Shown one piece after another: positions 1 through 10,064 of a stretch of DNA of 64,000 nt. A program made the translations under genes and the position numbers. The notes under the pieces are model-generated. The model saw nothing but the letters and a program-made list of their open reading frames with translations, searched no databases and was not told the DNA's origin. This stretch comes from Cognaticolwellia aestuarii. GTDB lineage: Bacteria > Pseudomonadota > Gammaproteobacteria > Enterobacterales > Alteromonadaceae. Where the stretch lies: assembly GCF_002000025.1 (NCBI RefSeq), contig NZ_MUZV01000012.1:1-64000 (forward strand), in the 5' to 3' direction. Positions within the stretch are counted from its first letter, which is position 1. Every line of letters begins with the position of its first letter.

Positions 1-64
1 TTGGGTGTGGAAGTGCTGCGAGGCATTGAGCTAACCAATACTAATTACCCGTGAGGCTTAACCA
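1..64 (+). rRNA. 23S rRNA, 3' end (partial)
   Basis: The first 64 bases match the conserved 3' end of gammaproteobacterial 23S rRNA, including the terminal CCGTGAGGCTTAACC block. The rest of the gene lies upstream of the window. The 3' boundary is set by analogy with E. coli and could move by a few bases. A 5S gene follows on the same strand, so this is the distal part of an rRNA operon. Confidence 0.93.
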
Positions 65-196
65 TACAACACCCAAGTGGTTTTAAAGATTGTAGGTAAG
101 TTTGACTAAACACTCGCAAGAGTGACACGTACATAAAGCATTGAATAAGAGTTCGAAACACGTATTTATATAAAGTAGAGCCTAGGTTTTACTGTA

Positions 197-252
197 GCGT
201 CGATAAAAACGTTCATCCATGAACATTATCGACGTTAGTGCATCCATGCACG
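197..252. repeat. paired palindromes in the 23S-5S spacer
   Basis: The spacer of about 213 bp contains a compound inverted repeat. An outer stem CGTCGATAA (198-206) pairs with TTATCGACG (226-234), enclosing an inner palindrome GTTCATCCATGAAC (211-224). It is followed at once by a second palindrome, GTGCATCCATGCAC (239-252). The shared CATCCATG core suggests a dispersed intergenic palindromic element (REP-like). It could instead act as an rRNA processing stem. Its copy number elsewhere in the genome is unknown. Confidence 0.6.
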
Positions 253-277
253 TCGGCTTTCAAGATTGTACCTTTTT

Positions 278-394
278 TGTCTAGCGACAATAGCGACATG
301 GCCCCACCTGATCCCATTCCGAACTCAGAAGTGAAACGTGTTAGCGCCGATGGTAGTGTGGGAGTTCCCATGTGAGAGTAGGACATTGCTAGGC
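278..394 (+). rRNA. rrf: 5S rRNA
   Basis: The segment has the universally conserved 5S features: a CCCACCTGATCCC block, then CCGAACTCAGAAGTGAAACG and GCGCCGATGGTAGTGTGGG. Terminal arms of the type TGTCTAGCGAC / GCTAGGC pair to close helix I. The length of about 117 nt is normal. It is followed by a rho-independent terminator, so it is the last gene of the rRNA operon. Confidence 0.95.
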
Positions 395-406
395 TTCTAT
401 TAAGAG

Positions 407-437
407 AAACCCGTAGCTAACGCTACGGGTTTTTTGC
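407..437 (+). terminator. rRNA operon terminator
   Basis: An 11-bp stem (AAACCCGTAGC, 407-417, with GCTACGGGTTT, 422-432) has a TAAC loop and runs into a T6 tract. It is a textbook intrinsic terminator just after the 5S gene. Confidence 0.93.
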
Positions 438-880
438 TTTCTGGCGTGTAAATAATAAATTGCGCCGTAGCCCCCTTGAACACTCTGCAACTGCTCCTGC
501 GTTGAACTGATTTCCTTCATCTTTGTCGGAAATTGACCATATACACAGATGCAGAAGTGACCGCTCTAGTGCATTCGTGCATCCAAGGCATGAGTATTCC
601 TGTACGCCAAGCGTGTTAGCGCCGGTAGTAAAGAGGGGGGGCTTTCTGATCTTTAGCAGTAAACACTAAACTCCAACTATTCTGATGATGCAATTTGGTA
701 ATAAAAATTTTTCTTGAGGCTGTGATGAGCACACTATTTATCTCAATAAACCTCAATCTATATGTAATGGTGTTCCCTCTATATTCTATTTTAGAATAAA
801 AAAGCCCTTTCTATTCTTTTTCTTTCGACAGAAAAGAGACTACTCTTGCATCATTAATTAGTAATGGGCGTATATTCGAC
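438..880. other. 440-bp intergenic region between the rRNA operon and cysJ
   Basis: No credible open reading frame is seen. It holds a 5S-like remnant (552-632, listed separately) and a 7-bp inverted repeat TATTCTA / TAGAATA (782-788, 792-798) about 80 bp upstream of cysJ. That repeat could belong to the cys promoter or operator. A CysB site is expected upstream of cysJIH from family knowledge, but CysB sites are too degenerate to identify by eye. Confidence 0.5.
552..632 (+). pseudogene. degenerate, interrupted 5S rRNA remnant
   Basis: The bases CAGAAGTGA (552-560) and GCGTGTTAGCGCCGGTAGT (611-629) match two adjacent parts of the intact 5S gene at 278-394; the second lacks only three bases (ATG). 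In the intact gene the two blocks are contiguous. Here they are split by about 50 bp that include GTGCATTCGTGCATCC, which resembles the palindromic element in the 23S-5S spacer. The 5' half of 5S is not clearly recognisable. I infer a decayed 5S copy interrupted by the dispersed element. Confidence 0.5.
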
Positions 881-2692
881 ATGTTGCCGGAAAAGCAAAA
901 CTTAAATCAAACTATGCTTGATACCAATCAGCTAGCATCTTTTAAACAAAGTATTAACGATCTATCTCCTTTGCAGCTAGCATGGGCTAGTGGTTACTTA
1001 GCCGCAAAAGCAGAGGGCGGTGTTAATGATGTAATCGCTTCAGAAACGGCACCTGCTGAGCAAGCCACGTTAACTATTTTATATGGTTCTCAAACAGGTA
1101 ATGCCAAAGGTGTAGCAAAGAGCTTAGCGGCTAAAGCAACTGCTGAAGGCTTAACTGTTGAACTGAAAAGTATGGGTGAGATAAAGCCCAAAGCGATTAA
1201 AAATATTACACATTTATTGATCGTGACAAGTACTAATGGTGAAGGCGAAGCACCAGATGATGCTATTGCACTACATGAATTTCTTGCCTCGAAAAAGGCA
1301 CCTAACCTTGAGCATATGCACTATAGCGTGCTAGCTCTCGGTGATACCAGCTATGAGTTTTTCTGCCAAACAGGTAAAGACTTTGATTTGTATTTAGAAA
1401 AATTAGGTGCAAAAAGGTTAGCTCCTCGTGTCGATTGTGATGTTGATTATGATGTTGATGCAACAACTTGGTCGACAGAGGTAATTGCAGAAGCTAAAGC
1501 AATGCTTGCAAGTGAAACAGCTTCAAGCAATGTTGTTTCATTATCTAATGTTGTCAGTACGGAATCACAATATACAAAACAAAGCCCATATGCAGCTGAG
1601 TTGCTAGTAAGTCAGAAAATTACCGGACGGGATTCAGCTAAAGATGTCAGACATATTGAAATAGACTTGGGTGAGTCGGGTTTAACCTATCAACCAGGTG
1701 ATGCATTAGGTGTTTGGTTTGATAACTCAGCTTTGCTTGTTGAAGAGCTTATACTAGCGCTTAAGTTGAATTCAGCAGATAAAGTTGTCGTCGCAGACGA
1801 GAGTCTAACCTTAGCTGAAGCACTAACGACAAAGTTTGAAATAACGCAAACTTCAATAAACTTTATCGAGTACTGGGCAAATAAGTCACAATCATCAGAT
1901 CTGCTTGCGCTATTGAATGATAAAGCCGCTGTACGTGAATATGCTGGTAATCATCAGGTTGTAGACGTTGTTAAATCAGCGCCATTGGCTGCTACGGCTC
2001 AATTAACGGCTCAAGAATTTGTTGATGCTTTGCGAAAAATCACCCCAAGACTTTATTCGATAGCTTCTTCACAAAGTGAAGTAGAGGAAGAAGTACACTT
2101 AACTGTTGGTCTGGTTCAATATCAGGCAGGTGACGCTCACCGTCAAGGTGGCGCCTCAGGATTTCTAGCAAATGGATTAGATGAGGGCGGTGAAGTTAAA
2201 GTGTTTATTGAACACAATGATAACTTTAGATTACCTGCAGATAGTAATACACCAGTGATTATGATCGGACCTGGTACAGGTGTCGCACCTTTTAGAGCCT
2301 TCATGCAAGAGCGAGAAGCAACAGAAGCTTCAGGTGAAAACTGGTTATTTTTTGGTGACCAAACATTTACGCAAGATTTTTTATACCAAATTGAGTGGCA
2401 GAGCTACCTTAAGTCAGGCCTATTAACTAAAATTGATTTAGCTTTCTCTCGTGATCAAGCCGATAAAATCTATGTACAAGACAGGTTACGCGAAAATGCG
2501 GCTGAAGTATTTTCATGGTTAGAGCGTGGTGCACATATCTATGTTTGTGGTGATATGAGCCGAATGGCAAAAGATGTAGAAGCAACATTGCTTGATATTA
2601 TAGCAACACAAGGCAAATTGTCTGAAGAGCAAGCAACGGCTTACTTAAAAGATTTACGTAACGCGAAGCGTTATCAGAAGGATGTATACTAA
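881..2692 (+). CDS. cysJ: assimilatory sulfite reductase (NADPH) flavoprotein subunit
   Basis: CysJ (603 aa) passes electrons from NADPH through FAD and FMN to the CysI hemoprotein for reduction of sulfite to sulfide in the cytoplasm. An N-terminal [13 protein letters not shown] segment matches the CysJ leader. The flavodoxin domain starts near residue 64 ([13 protein letters not shown]). The FAD-binding motif RLYSIASS is near 390, the NADPH site [12 protein letters not shown] near 463, and the C terminus ends KRYQKDVY as in the family. Length is typical. The start at 881 has only a weak ribosome site; a later ATG at 914 is possible. The stop overlaps the cysI start (TAATG), so the genes are translationally coupled. 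Confidence 0.97.
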   Translation: MLPEKQNLNQTMLDTNQLASFKQSINDLSPLQLAWASGYLAAKAEGGVNDVIASETAPAEQATLTILYGSQTGNAKGVAKSLAAKATAEGLTVELKSMGEIKPKAIKNITHLLIVTSTNGEGEAPDDAIALHEFLASKKAPNLEHMHYSVLALGDTSYEFFCQTGKDFDLYLEKLGAKRLAPRVDCDVDYDVDATTWSTEVIAEAKAMLASETASSNVVSLSNVVSTESQYTKQSPYAAELLVSQKITGRDSAKDVRHIEIDLGESGLTYQPGDALGVWFDNSALLVEELILALKLNSADKVVVADESLTLAEALTTKFEITQTSINFIEYWANKSQSSDLLALLNDKAAVREYAGNHQVVDVVKSAPLAATAQLTAQEFVDALRKITPRLYSIASSQSEVEEEVHLTVGLVQYQAGDAHRQGGASGFLANGLDEGGEVKVFIEHNDNFRLPADSNTPVIMIGPGTGVAPFRAFMQEREATEASGENWLFFGDQTFTQDFLYQIEWQSYLKSGLLTKIDLAFSRDQADKIYVQDRLRENAAEVFSWLERGAHIYVCGDMSRMAKDVEATLLDIIATQGKLSEEQATAYLKDLRNAKRYQKDVY

Positions 2693-4434
2693 TGACTGAT
2701 TTAACTGAACAAAATCAAGCTAATGGACCGTTAATTGTTGAAGGTAAACATGCTGATAATGAACGTTTAAAGGCAGAAAGTAACTTCTTACGCGGTACAA
2801 TAGCCGAAGACTTAAAAGATAACGTTACTGGTGGTTTTACTGCCGACAACTTTCAGTTGATCAGAACGCATGGTATGTATCAACAAGATGATCGTGATAT
2901 TAGAAATGAGCGTACTAAGCAAAAGTTAGAGCCGCTACATAATGTTATGCTACGTGCTCGTATGCCTGGCGGTATTATCACGCCAACACAATGGCTAGCA
3001 ATTGATAAATTTGCTCAAGAAAAAACTAGCTATGGCAGTATTCGGATTACAACACGCCAAACTTTTCAATTTCACGGTGTATTGAAGCCAAATATCAAAT
3101 TGATGCATCAAACCTTGAATGAATATGGCATTGATTCTATTGCAACTGCGGGTGATGTTAATCGTAATGTACTGTGTACGACTAACCCTGTTGAATCTGA
3201 ACTTCATCAAGAAGCTTATGAATGGGCTAAAAAAATTAGTGAACATTTATTACCAAAAACACGTGCTTATGCAGAGATTTGGTTAGATGGGGAAAAAATT
3301 GAAGAAGGCGCAAATGGTGAAGTTGTCGAGCCTATTTTAGGCTCAAATTATTTACCTCGTAAGTTTAAAACAACAGTGGTTATTCCCCCGCAAAATGATG
3401 TTGACGTACATGCTAACGACTTAAATTTTATTGCTATAGCCGAAAACGGTAAGTTAATCGGCTTTAACGTTTTAGTTGGTGGTGGCTTAGCCATGACCCA
3501 CGGTGATAAATCAACCTATCCACGTAAAGCTGATGATTTTGGTTTTGTTGAATTAGCTAAAACCTTAGATGTGGCTGCCGCTGTTGTGACGACTCAACGT
3601 GATTGGGGTAACCGTGTTAATCGTAAAAATGCTAAAACCAAGTACACGCTTGACCGAGTTGGTGTTGATACTTTTAAAGCCGAAGTAGAGCAGCGTGCAG
3701 GTATCACTTTTGCTGAAAGTCGTCCATATGAGTTTACTGGCCGTGGCGACCGAATCGGTTGGACTGAAGGTTTTGACGGTAAACATCACTTAGCGTTATT
3801 TATTGAAAATGGGCGTTTGCTTGATAAGCCTAATTTACCTTTAAAAACGGGTGTAGCAGAAATTGCTAAAATCCATAAAGGTGATTTTAGAATGACAGCC
3901 AACCAGAATTTAATTATTGCTGGTGTTGCAAGTGAAGATAAGGCTGAAATAGAGCGTATAGCTCGAGCTCATGGCTTAATTTCTGATGGTACATCAGTGC
4001 AACGTAAAAATTCAATGGCTTGTGTTGCTTTTCCAACTTGTCCTTTAGCAATGGCTGAAGCAGAAAGGTACTTACCAAGTTTAGTTACTGATGTTGAAGC
4101 AATACTTGCTAAGCATAACGTTGCTGATGAGAGCATTATCTTACGCGTAACTGGATGTCCTAATGGCTGTGGCCGAGCTATGCTTGCTGAAATAGGTTTA
4201 GTTGGTAAAGGACCTAGCAAATATAACATGCACTTAGGTGGTAACGTTGCTGGTACGCGCGTGCCTAAAATGTATAAAGAAAACCTTAATGAAGAAGATA
4301 TTTTGCAAGAAATAGACACTTTAGTTGAACGCTGGGTTGCAGAACGAAACACGGCAGAAGCTTTTGGCGACTTTGTTATTCGTGTTGGTATTATCAAAGA
4401 AGTCAAAGTAAGTAAGCGAGATTTTCATGACTAA
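2692..4434 (+). CDS. cysI: assimilatory sulfite reductase (NADPH) hemoprotein subunit
   Basis: CysI (580 aa) carries siroheme and a 4Fe-4S cluster and reduces sulfite to sulfide in six electron steps, with electrons from CysJ. The cluster ligands are visible as C-x5-C near residues 444-450 (CVAFPTC) and C-x3-C near 489-493 (CPNGC). The N-terminal half holds the substrate-binding [14 protein letters not shown] segment and the QTFQFHGV motif. Length and motif spacing are normal. It overlaps cysJ by one base and cysH by eight, giving a tight cysJIH operon. Confidence 0.97.
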   Translation: MTDLTEQNQANGPLIVEGKHADNERLKAESNFLRGTIAEDLKDNVTGGFTADNFQLIRTHGMYQQDDRDIRNERTKQKLEPLHNVMLRARMPGGIITPTQWLAIDKFAQEKTSYGSIRITTRQTFQFHGVLKPNIKLMHQTLNEYGIDSIATAGDVNRNVLCTTNPVESELHQEAYEWAKKISEHLLPKTRAYAEIWLDGEKIEEGANGEVVEPILGSNYLPRKFKTTVVIPPQNDVDVHANDLNFIAIAENGKLIGFNVLVGGGLAMTHGDKSTYPRKADDFGFVELAKTLDVAAAVVTTQRDWGNRVNRKNAKTKYTLDRVGVDTFKAEVEQRAGITFAESRPYEFTGRGDRIGWTEGFDGKHHLALFIENGRLLDKPNLPLKTGVAEIAKIHKGDFRMTANQNLIIAGVASEDKAEIERIARAHGLISDGTSVQRKNSMACVAFPTCPLAMAEAERYLPSLVTDVEAILAKHNVADESIILRVTGCPNGCGRAMLAEIGLVGKGPSKYNMHLGGNVAGTRVPKMYKENLNEEDILQEIDTLVERWVAERNTAEAFGDFVIRVGIIKEVKVSKRDFHD

Positions 4435-5188
4435 TATCATTGAAGCTAGTACACCTCCGGTGATTAATAATCGATTTCCAGCATCGCTACCTGAGCCTTG
4501 GCTAAAACAGTGGAATGAATTGTTAGAAAAGCAGTCAGCGACACAGCGAGTAGAGTGGGCAATGGAAAATTTGCCATCGCAATTTGTTTTGTCGTCTAGC
4601 TTTGGTATTCAGTCAGCTGTTATGTTGCATATGTTGACACAAATAGATCCAAATATACCTGTATTAATAACCGATACTGGTCACTTGTTTCCTGAAACTT
4701 ATCAATTTATTGAGCAAATGACTGACCGCTTAAAGCTAAACTTACAAGTGTACAGCGCCAAAGAAAGTGCAGCATGGCAACAAGCTAAATATGGTCAAGA
4801 GTGGGCTACAGATGAAACTGCTTTAAAAGCTTATAATCGACGTAACAAAGTTGAACCATTAGAGCGTGGCTTAAGTGAACTACAGGCAGGTACTTGGTTT
4901 TCAGGTGTTCGTCGACAACAATCTAGTCACCGTGAAGGCTTATCTGTTGTCAGTATTTTACGTGGCCGCTTTAAGGTGCATCCCATAATTGATTGGACAA
5001 ATAAAGATGTGCATCAATATTTAACATCGAATAATTTACCTTATCACCCATTATGGGAAGAAGGTTATGTGTCTGTTGGCGATGTGCATAGTACAAAGCC
5101 ATTAACAGCTGGAATGGATGAAAGTGATACCCGTTTTTCCGGCATGCAGCGAGAATGTGGCTTACATACAGACGGTGACGGTATTTAA
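4427..5188 (+). CDS. cysH: phosphoadenosine phosphosulfate (PAPS) reductase
   Basis: CysH (253 aa) reduces PAPS to sulfite with thioredoxin or glutaredoxin, the step before CysJI. The PP-loop-like [15 protein letters not shown] segment is near residue 53, the substrate-binding GVRRQQS motif is near 162, and the catalytic ECGLH motif is near the C terminus. No extra 4Fe-4S cysteine pairs (the APS reductase type) are present, so the enterobacterial PAPS-specific type fits. The start overlaps the end of cysI by eight bases. A bidirectional terminator follows. Confidence 0.95.
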   Translation: MTNIIEASTPPVINNRFPASLPEPWLKQWNELLEKQSATQRVEWAMENLPSQFVLSSSFGIQSAVMLHMLTQIDPNIPVLITDTGHLFPETYQFIEQMTDRLKLNLQVYSAKESAAWQQAKYGQEWATDETALKAYNRRNKVEPLERGLSELQAGTWFSGVRRQQSSHREGLSVVSILRGRFKVHPIIDWTNKDVHQYLTSNNLPYHPLWEEGYVSVGDVHSTKPLTAGMDESDTRFSGMQRECGLHTDGDGI

Positions 5189-5198
5189 TAAATAGCGA

Positions 5199-5231
5199 TA
5201 AAAAAGAATGTATTTATTACATTCTTTTTTC
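5199..5231. terminator. bidirectional terminator between cysH and the convergent gene
   Basis: A 13-bp stem (A6 GAATGTA with TACATTC T6) and a 5-nt loop lie between two convergent genes, with A and T tracts on either side so it can act in both directions. Confidence 0.85.
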
Positions 5232-5235
5232 TTTG

Positions 5236-6147
5236 TTAGCCTTCAATAATAAAGTTTTCAGCTAACTGTGTTTTCATTGTTGTTAGGTAGTTATCATCTA
5301 TACTATCACTAACTAGATGCGCGAGTTCAGTACCAATAGGAGTGAATTTATAGAAGGTTAAAATAGCGTCGTTTTTTTTAGCTGTAAAGCTGAGCGGTTT
5401 GCCATTGTAGTTAAACTGTATTTTCTCTCCCTTAGCAAGCGCATGGCTCTCTGCCTCTTGTTCAAATACTAAGTGATTATCTGCCAAGGTCAAAATATCA
5501 GCGTAGCTTAACCCTGCTTGATTGAGATCTAGCCGCTGTTGTCGTTGACGATTAAAAAAGTTGAAGAACTTTGGAATTTGATAGCCGCCACTGATCACTC
5601 TAATGTTTTTCTTTCGGCAATCACTAACAGCTAAGCTACAAGCTTTTGCCAACAATTTTGCTTCGGTGATACTCATGGTTCTAAACATCTGTAAAGTTTT
5701 TAAAGAATAAGACCCTGGGTGAGATATTTCACCAGCTAAAATTTTTGCCCATAAATTCTGCATAGTTTTATTACTGATACCCTCAGCAAGTCTGACAAAG
5801 TGACTAAACCAGTCTTGGTCAGCTCGGTCAGTAATCGTGGCGTCAGAACAATACTGAGCAGCACGTAACATAATTTCTTCCATATTTTTTTGTTGGCGTA
5901 ACTCATCTAACTTTTTTCGACGATAAGCTCGATCTTCTAATGGTGCTTGTTTGCTTTCGGGTAAGAACTGGGCATCAAGGGAAAACTTTTTTGCAAAGCC
6001 TAACAGTTGTTGTTGTGAAGAAGCATTAGCGCTTGAGTTTGAATTACTTTTTTCAACATTTTGGGCTTGTTCATGCTCGACGATATGTGTATCCTGTTCC
6101 ACAGAATGTGCAGTTATTGTATCTTCTTTAATCGAATTTGATGCCAC
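5236..6147 (-). CDS. TIGR03899/DUF2806-like protein of unknown function
   Basis: This is a 303-aa cytoplasmic protein with no signal peptide or membrane segment. The N-terminal 60 residues are polar and low in complexity (Ser/Asn/Gln/Glu-rich). The centre contains WAKILAGEISHPGSYSLKTLQ (about residues 133-153), which resembles the conserved core of DUF2806/TIGR03899 proteins of Vibrio, Shewanella and relatives as I remember them. The C-terminal part has an LTxxG-type segment (FTPIGTELAHLV) common in that family. It stands alone, convergent with cysH. Function is unknown. Confidence 0.7.
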   Translation of the reverse strand: MASNSIKEDTITAHSVEQDTHIVEHEQAQNVEKSNSNSSANASSQQQLLGFAKKFSLDAQFLPESKQAPLEDRAYRRKKLDELRQQKNMEEIMLRAAQYCSDATITDRADQDWFSHFVRLAEGISNKTMQNLWAKILAGEISHPGSYSLKTLQMFRTMSITEAKLLAKACSLAVSDCRKKNIRVISGGYQIPKFFNFFNRQRQQRLDLNQAGLSYADILTLADNHLVFEQEAESHALAKGEKIQFNYNGKPLSFTAKKNDAILTFYKFTPIGTELAHLVSDSIDDNYLTTMKTQLAENFIIEG

Positions 6148-6496
6148 TGTATATCCCTTAACCTATAAAGTGCTGGAAAATCCAACATAACACCGAGTGG
6201 AAACTAATTATAGCGTAAACTTAGACTTTACTCATTCTGATATATATTTATCGTGTTTTTTAAAGGGATATATATTATTCTTGTTTTACAAATGTTTATA
6301 ATTTTATCTTGTGCTGTTATTTGTACAAAAATATAATTTCCCATGAAATGTAAGCTATAGGGTAAATAATATTAAAACGAAATGTTGAATAATAGTAATT
6401 CGACTTTTATTATGTATTATATAATAAGACAATTTTTAACTAAATTGATGTTCAAAAATTCTACTAGTTGAAGTTTACTAGTGCATTGAGGATGAT
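6148..6496. other. 349-bp AT-rich divergent promoter region
   Basis: The region lies between the divergent starts of the TIGR03899-like gene and the REC-EAL gene. It is very AT-rich and has no ORF or clear hairpin. It presumably holds both promoters, but no convincing -35/-10 pair can be singled out. Confidence 0.4.
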
Positions 6497-8722
6497 ATGC
6501 AAGTTTCAGAAAATACGAACGATGATTTTTTGTTTATCGATGATAGCGAAGAAGATGAAATACTAGATTCCGCTATAAGGGATACTTGGAAAGTTCTAAT
6601 TGTCGACGACGATCCTGAGATTCACTCAGTGACTCAACTTGCTTTATCTGACCTGGTAGTTTTAGGACGTCATTTAGAGTACCTACATGCTTATTCAGGC
6701 CAAGACGCTTGTAAATTAATTGTAGAGCATGACGATATTGTTCTCGTGTTACTTGATGTTGTGATGGAAAGTGATGATGCAGGTCTTACGGTTGTTAAAT
6801 ATATACGCGAAGAATTAAAACGTGATGACATTCGTATTGTTTTGCGCACGGGGCAACCGGGTTATGCACCTGAAGAAAGTGTCATTAAAGATTACGATAT
6901 CAACGATTACAAAACAAAAACAGAGCTAACGCGTCGTAAGTTAGTAACAACGGTTTATGCTGCGATTCGTTCATATCAACAAATTGATTCTGTTACTAAA
7001 AACAGAAAAGGTTTAGAAAAAATAATTTGTGCTGCTGCTAATCTATTAGAGCAACATACTGTTCATGATTATGCACAAGGTGTATTGACAGAATTTAAAA
7101 AGTTAGTTGATAGCACCACGAGTATTTTCTGTGCTCGCGGTCAAGGCATTGTTGAAGGTGCTGATGATTTGAGCTTATACATCCTTGGTCAAGAAGGATT
7201 AGCAGAATCTAAATTGAACCAAAAGCTTATTGCACTCGATAATCGCGATACTGCTAGTCAAATAACCAGTTGTTTTCAACAAAAGCAACATTTCTTTAAT
7301 GCAAGCTCTACCTCGTTTTATTTTGCCAGTGGCGGTTTTAGAGCTGTAATTCATTTAGAGTTAGAACAAGCCTTAACAACAATTGAAATGCAGCTTATCG
7401 AAGTTTTTCTAACCAATATCGCTACGGGTTATGAAAATGTGCATTTATTTCAAAAGCTACGAAATGCCGCTTATAAAGATTGGTTAACTGAATTACCAAA
7501 CAGATTAGATTTTGTTAATTTATTAGATGGTTTTTGTCAAAGCGACGATGACAACTTAGTCACTGCATTAGTTGATATTAATCACTTCAGTGACATTAAC
7601 GATGGTCTAGGACAAGATATTGGTAACCAATTACTGATGGCTGTTTCTGCACGTATACGAGCATTAAGCGAAAAGAACCATTTAGCTCGAATTGGCGCTG
7701 ATGTTTTTGGTATTATTGGACCAAAGGAAAGTGTTAACCCTGAAACCTTAATGGCATTATTTAACCAGCCATTTGCGGCAGGGGAGCAAAATTTACCTAT
7801 TAGTGCTAGTTTTGGCTTTTGTTCAAAAAAGTCGGCTGGAACGCGTGGAGTAAAAGTTTTAAATCAAATCAATATAGCGCTTAACCTCGCCAAAAAATCC
7901 CTGCAAGAGCCGTTTGTTTATTACCATCAAGAAATGGAAGATAAAACACTTTGGCGTTTAGGTATGATAAGACAATTACGTACCGATTTCGCTGATAACC
8001 GTTTAGAGCTCTGGTATCAACCACAGCTGAGTTTAACTACCGGGAAAATAATTGGTGCAGAAGCCTTATTGCGCTGGAAAACAGCTGAAGGTAAGTTTAT
8101 TTCTCCTGCAGTATTTATTCCCTTAGCGGAGTACTCTGGCTTAATTATTGAAATAGGTAACTGGGTTGTTGATCAAGCTTGCCAACAACTACAACGACTT
8201 GCTGAAAGTAAATTTGAAGATGTTAGTATTTCAGTTAATGTGTCTATCCCTCAATTTAAACGTGGTAACTTTGTTGATAAAGTTATTGAAATAACACAGC
8301 TAAATAAGGTTGATCCGAGTAAGTTGGAGTTAGAAATTACTGAAAATGTTTTAATGGATGAGCCACAAGTTATTATTGATGCTTTAGTGCAGTTAAAGGC
8401 ACAAGGCATTAGTATTGCGCTTGATGATTTTGGTACCGGCTTTTCATCGTTAAGTTATCTACAGAAACTTCCTTTGGATCGATTAAAAGTAGATCGTTCT
8501 TTTGTTAATGACATTGCTGAACCTGGCGGTTCAATTATAGCTGACACTATTATTAACTTAGGCAAACAAATGAACTTAAAAGTTATTGCTGAGGGGATAG
8601 AGAGCATCGAGCAAGAAGTTGAATTAAAAGCTTTAGGTTGTGATGAGGTACAGGGCTTTTATTATGCTAAGCCTATGCCAGCAGATGAGTTCTTTATTTG
8701 TTTAGAAAAAAGAAATAGATAA
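6497..8722 (+). CDS. REC-DUF3369-degenerate GGDEF-EAL response regulator, probable c-di-GMP phosphodiesterase
   Basis: This 741-aa soluble protein starts with a receiver domain (about 32-155) with paired acidic residues (VDDD) and phosphoacceptor Asp in VLLDVVMES near residue 86. A DUF3369-like region (about 180-310) follows. Its GGDEF domain is degenerate: the signature reads ARIGADVFG near 398 instead of GGDEF, so cyclase activity is unlikely. The EAL domain keeps EALLRW (near 521) and DDFGTGFSSLSYL, so c-di-GMP hydrolysis is likely. No histidine kinase is adjacent, so the phosphodonor is unknown. A bidirectional terminator follows. Confidence 0.92.
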   Translation: MQVSENTNDDFLFIDDSEEDEILDSAIRDTWKVLIVDDDPEIHSVTQLALSDLVVLGRHLEYLHAYSGQDACKLIVEHDDIVLVLLDVVMESDDAGLTVVKYIREELKRDDIRIVLRTGQPGYAPEESVIKDYDINDYKTKTELTRRKLVTTVYAAIRSYQQIDSVTKNRKGLEKIICAAANLLEQHTVHDYAQGVLTEFKKLVDSTTSIFCARGQGIVEGADDLSLYILGQEGLAESKLNQKLIALDNRDTASQITSCFQQKQHFFNASSTSFYFASGGFRAVIHLELEQALTTIEMQLIEVFLTNIATGYENVHLFQKLRNAAYKDWLTELPNRLDFVNLLDGFCQSDDDNLVTALVDINHFSDINDGLGQDIGNQLLMAVSARIRALSEKNHLARIGADVFGIIGPKESVNPETLMALFNQPFAAGEQNLPISASFGFCSKKSAGTRGVKVLNQINIALNLAKKSLQEPFVYYHQEMEDKTLWRLGMIRQLRTDFADNRLELWYQPQLSLTTGKIIGAEALLRWKTAEGKFISPAVFIPLAEYSGLIIEIGNWVVDQACQQLQRLAESKFEDVSISVNVSIPQFKRGNFVDKVIEITQLNKVDPSKLELEITENVLMDEPQVIIDALVQLKAQGISIALDDFGTGFSSLSYLQKLPLDRLKVDRSFVNDIAEPGGSIIADTIINLGKQMNLKVIAEGIESIEQEVELKALGCDEVQGFYYAKPMPADEFFICLEKRNR

Positions 8723-8772
8723 CCCAATATAACTTATCGACTTGAGTAAAAATGTATATCATTGCAACCTAT

Positions 8773-8800
8773 AAGGCACTTATTTTATAAGTGCCTTTTC
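8773..8800. terminator. bidirectional terminator overlapping a stop codon
   Basis: A 10-bp stem, AAGGCACTTA (8773-8782) with TAAGTGCCTT (8788-8797), has a 5-nt loop and T-rich flanks. It serves the EAL gene on the + strand. The stop codon of the convergent MFS gene (8780-8782, read on the - strand) lies inside the stem, so it also ends that transcript. Confidence 0.85.
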
Positions 8801-9967
8801 TTTTGTGCGAAATTCAACATTCAATTGCGGTGAGTAAGGCATGAACAAGGTTAATATTAATGAGCAACAAGCAAACCCAGCACCAATATAAAACACCCAT
8901 GAAGCATTCACTATCCACACCATACCGAGTAAAGCCGGTATAACTACGGCAGCGATATGGTTAATAGAAAAGCTAATACCGGCACTGGCAGCAATATCTT
9001 CTGGCTGTGCAATTTTTTGAAAATAGGTTTTTATTGCGATGGCTAAGGCGAAAAATAAGTGGTCAACAACATAAAGCACAGCAGCGATATTGGCATTTTC
9101 GACTAAGCCGTAAAGAATAAAAAGGATGGTTAAGCCAATATATTCAAAACGTAGCACATTACGTTCACTGACCCGACCAATAAATTGGCCAATTTTAGCG
9201 GCAAATAACCAATTAAATACATAGTTAATGAGGAATAATGCGCTAACATCTGCAACGCTATAGTGGAATTTTTCTACCATTAAAAAACCGGCAAATACGA
9301 CAAAAATCTGTCTACGAGCACCACTGAAAAATGTTAACGCGTAAAATAGTAAATAACGTTTACGTAAGATTAACTTGCGAGATTGTTCGGTTGGCTGTGG
9401 GAAGTGAGGAAACAATAAAGCTAGAGCAATGGTAAACACTAATGCAATACCACCGAATAACACGTAAGTTGATTTATAGCTCCACGAAAACTGTTCCATT
9501 AACAGCCAAATACTGGAAAATGCCATTAATGAGGCAATAGATTTTACCGACAAAGCACGGCCTAGAAAGTGAGCGGTTTTAGTTTTATCAACCCATTGTA
9601 AGGTCAGAGACTGATTAACAGTCTCAAAGTAATGGAAACCTACAGACATAATAATCGTCGTAAGATAAAGGCCAATCGCCGAGGGGAAAAAGCCAGTTGC
9701 CGCAACGCCTAAACTTGTTAAGCCTAAAGCAACTAACGCTAATTTTTGCTCTTTAATAAATAACAAAACGTAAATAACAGTAAAAGCAAGAAAACCAGGA
9801 ACTTCTCTTAAACTTTGTAATATACCTATTTCAACACCGGTAAAATTGGCTTGTTCAACTACGAAATTATTCAATAAAGCCATCCAAACTGAAAAAACTA
9901 ACGGCATAATAAACGCCATGGCAAGTAGTAAGTTTTCTGGGGTACGCAATTTAGCGGGTAATGACAT
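8780..9967 (-). CDS. MFS transporter
   Basis: An integral inner-membrane protein of about 395 aa with roughly twelve hydrophobic segments, the usual size for the major facilitator superfamily. A strongly hydrophobic first helix follows LRTPENLLLAMAF. The substrate is not apparent. The reading frame is open 13 codons further upstream (GTA-rich, to 10006), but the ATG at 9967, giving MSLPAKLRTPENLL, puts a normal short cytoplasmic leader before helix 1 and is preferred. It is divergent from the MazG-like gene. Confidence 0.85.
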   Translation of the reverse strand: MSLPAKLRTPENLLLAMAFIMPLVFSVWMALLNNFVVEQANFTGVEIGILQSLREVPGFLAFTVIYVLLFIKEQKLALVALGLTSLGVAATGFFPSAIGLYLTTIIMSVGFHYFETVNQSLTLQWVDKTKTAHFLGRALSVKSIASLMAFSSIWLLMEQFSWSYKSTYVLFGGIALVFTIALALLFPHFPQPTEQSRKLILRKRYLLFYALTFFSGARRQIFVVFAGFLMVEKFHYSVADVSALFLINYVFNWLFAAKIGQFIGRVSERNVLRFEYIGLTILFILYGLVENANIAAVLYVVDHLFFALAIAIKTYFQKIAQPEDIAASAGISFSINHIAAVVIPALLGMVWIVNASWVFYIGAGFACCSLILTLFMPYSPQLNVEFRTKEKALIK

Positions 9968-10064
9968 TATAAATCCAGCAGTGTTGTGTTGACAGCGACA
10001 CACCATTGTAAGTTAATTGTCTGTAAAATACACGACGAACGAAATCACTACTTTTGAGGTATTT

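Noticed and set aside
3969-4406. 145-codon - strand frame inside cysI
   Set aside because: It is antisense to a well-conserved coding region, has no recognisable motif, and is a shadow of cysI codon usage; other long antisense frames in fadA, groEL and dsbD were rejected for the same reason.
10017-10064. Upstream extension of the MazG-like protein
   Set aside because: The extra 16 residues lack a ribosome site and overlap the divergent promoter; the ATG at 10065 has a good site.
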